A stretch of 6,345 nt of DNA, from contig PMOP01000349.1 in assembly GCA_003161495.1 (NCBI GenBank), positions 3,281-9,625 on the forward strand, given 5' to 3'. How positions within the stretch are numbered: the first letter of the stretch is position 1; the number at the start of each line of letters is the position of its first letter. A program made the translations under genes and the position numbers. The notes under the pieces were generated by a model, which was not told where the DNA came from, ran no database searches, and saw only the letters and a list, made by a program, of their open reading frames with translations. Below, one piece after another: positions 5,459 through 6,345 of this stretch. Source of the stretch: Acidobacteriota bacterium. GTDB lineage: Bacteria > Acidobacteriota > Terriglobia > Acidiferrales > UBA7541.

Positions 5459-6337
5459 GTGCGCATTGATCGCACGCACAAGAGCTGGCTCGTCGCGTCG
5501 CTCGTAATTTTGGGCGTCTCGCTGCTGCTCTTTGCCACCTATCGTGTCCCATCGGCAAATAGATCAATGGGCGGCACCGCGGCGGGGCTCGCATTCGGCA
5601 GCGCCGGATTCGCATTCATGATTTTTGCGGCTCTGCTCGGCGCGCGGAAACGCGTGCCCGTTTACCGTTTTGGCCGTACGCAAACGTGGATGCGCGGGCA
5701 CTTGTGGCTCGGCCTGCTCAGCCTGCCCATTATTTTATTTCACTCCGGCTTCCGATACGGACATGGATTGACGGCGTGGTTGATGACGCTGCTGATAGTC
5801 GTGGTTGTCAGCGGGCTCTTTGGAGCCGCGCTGCAGCATTACATGCCGCGCGTAATGACGCGCGAAGTGACCATGGAAACCATTTACGAAGAAATCGGCC
5901 ACGTTCGCAAGCAACTCCTGGAAGAGGCTGAAGAATTGATGAAGCAAGCCGCCGCCGGCGATAAAAAAATAGCCGCCGAAGGAAGCGAACCGGATTCCTC
6001 AGCGTCGGCTATCGCGGTGCTGGATGAGGCCGCGCCGCTTCGCAATTTCTACGAGCAGGAGCTGAAACCGTTTCTCGAAAACCCGGGCGCGCGTGGCAGC
6101 TCTCTGGGTGACGCGGCGCAGGCGCGCAGCGCGTTCGCACAATTGCGAACGCTGGCGCCGGCTTCGCTGCACACGGCCATCGAGGATCTGGAAGGAATTT
6201 GCGAGGAGGAGCGCCAACTCACGCTGCAAAGCCATTTGCACCTGTGGCTGCACGGCTGGCTGCTGTTGCACATTCCTCTTTCGCTTGCATTGATTTTGCT
6301 CGGCGCAATCCACGCCGTAATGGCGTTGCGATATTAA
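5459..6337 (+). CDS. five-helix membrane protein, putative dihaem cytochrome b subunit, 292 aa
   Basis: Predicted membrane helices are at about residues 10-27, 42-61, 81-99, 104-126 and 264-287. Helix 3 has H81 and H95, and helix 5 has H271 and H285; both pairs are 14 residues apart, the spacing used by bc1-type dihaem cytochromes b. By the positive-inside rule (N-terminal RIDRTHK; the GARKRVPVYRFGR loop between helices 2 and 3) helices 3 and 5 both run inside to outside, so H81/H271 and H95/H285 would be level and could each hold one haem. A charged region of about 135 residues between helices 4 and 5 (including a Glu/Lys-rich helical stretch at 138-165) should be cytoplasmic and could dock the Fe-S protein. 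Further His residues (127, 259, 261, 265) lie near the membrane surface. No named family is recognised with certainty. The gene is downstream of and probably co-transcribed with the Fe-S gene. The haem assignment is inference from spacing and context. Confidence 0.75.
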   Translation: MRIDRTHKSWLVASLVILGVSLLLFATYRVPSANRSMGGTAAGLAFGSAGFAFMIFAALLGARKRVPVYRFGRTQTWMRGHLWLGLLSLPIILFHSGFRYGHGLTAWLMTLLIVVVVSGLFGAALQHYMPRVMTREVTMETIYEEIGHVRKQLLEEAEELMKQAAAGDKKIAAEGSEPDSSASAIAVLDEAAPLRNFYEQELKPFLENPGARGSSLGDAAQARSAFAQLRTLAPASLHTAIEDLEGICEEERQLTLQSHLHLWLHGWLLLHIPLSLALILLGAIHAVMALRY

Positions 6338-6345
6338 TTGGCGGG

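Noticed and set aside
5269..5469. A 66-codon frame beginning at ATGA, overlapping the stop of the Fe-S gene
   Set aside because: The ATGA overlap looks like coupling, but most of the frame reads the palindromic repeat and composition is Arg-rich; it is in a different frame from the membrane protein and has no recognisable domain.

Overview
The window looks like chromosomal DNA from a GC-rich, free-living Gram-negative bacterium. The gene types suggest an Acidobacteriota-like soil organism: a multihaem cytochrome c, a site-2 protease with CBS domains, TTG/GTG starts, and an intergenic GGTGGCGCCGGCG-type palindrome. This lineage guess is inference; no rRNA or other marker gene is present.

Layout. 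Bases 1-747 (+) hold the 3' part of an M50 (site-2) metalloprotease with two CBS domains. Convergent to it, 22 bp away, is a minus-strand gene for an exported multihaem cytochrome c (770-2134), with a good sigma70-type promoter at 2197-2225 and a GC hairpin in its leader. Bases 2298-3521 (+) carry two complete type II toxin-antitoxin (TA) modules in tandem: BrnT-BrnA, then a ribbon-helix-helix antitoxin with a PIN toxin (VapBC type). Each has its own promoter overlapped by a dyad, and in each the first start codon lies 6 nt after the -10 box, so both mRNAs are probably leaderless. Bases 3710-5272 (+) encode an unusual cytoplasmic fusion of two cyclic-nucleotide-binding folds and a 16-cysteine, four-cluster DmsB/NrfC-type ferredoxin. 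After an 86-bp palindromic repeat element (5352-5437), bases 5459-6337 (+) encode a five-helix membrane protein whose two His pairs, each 14 residues apart, resemble a dihaem cytochrome b.

How the genes may work together. The periplasmic multihaem cytochrome c, the cytoplasmic nucleotide-binding/Fe-S protein and the dihaem membrane protein form a plausible transmembrane electron route: cytoplasmic donor to [4Fe-4S] clusters to two b haems to multihaem c. Electron flow would be gated by a nucleotide bound directly to the Fe-S subunit rather than through transcription. This is the most interesting content of the window. The TA island sits between the divergent halves of this redox locus and looks like a later insertion.

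Start sites were chosen from Shine-Dalgarno (SD) and promoter evidence. Two differ from the longest possible frame: TTG at 3710 rather than 3656, and GTG at 5459 rather than 5318, because the longer version would translate the palindromic repeat.
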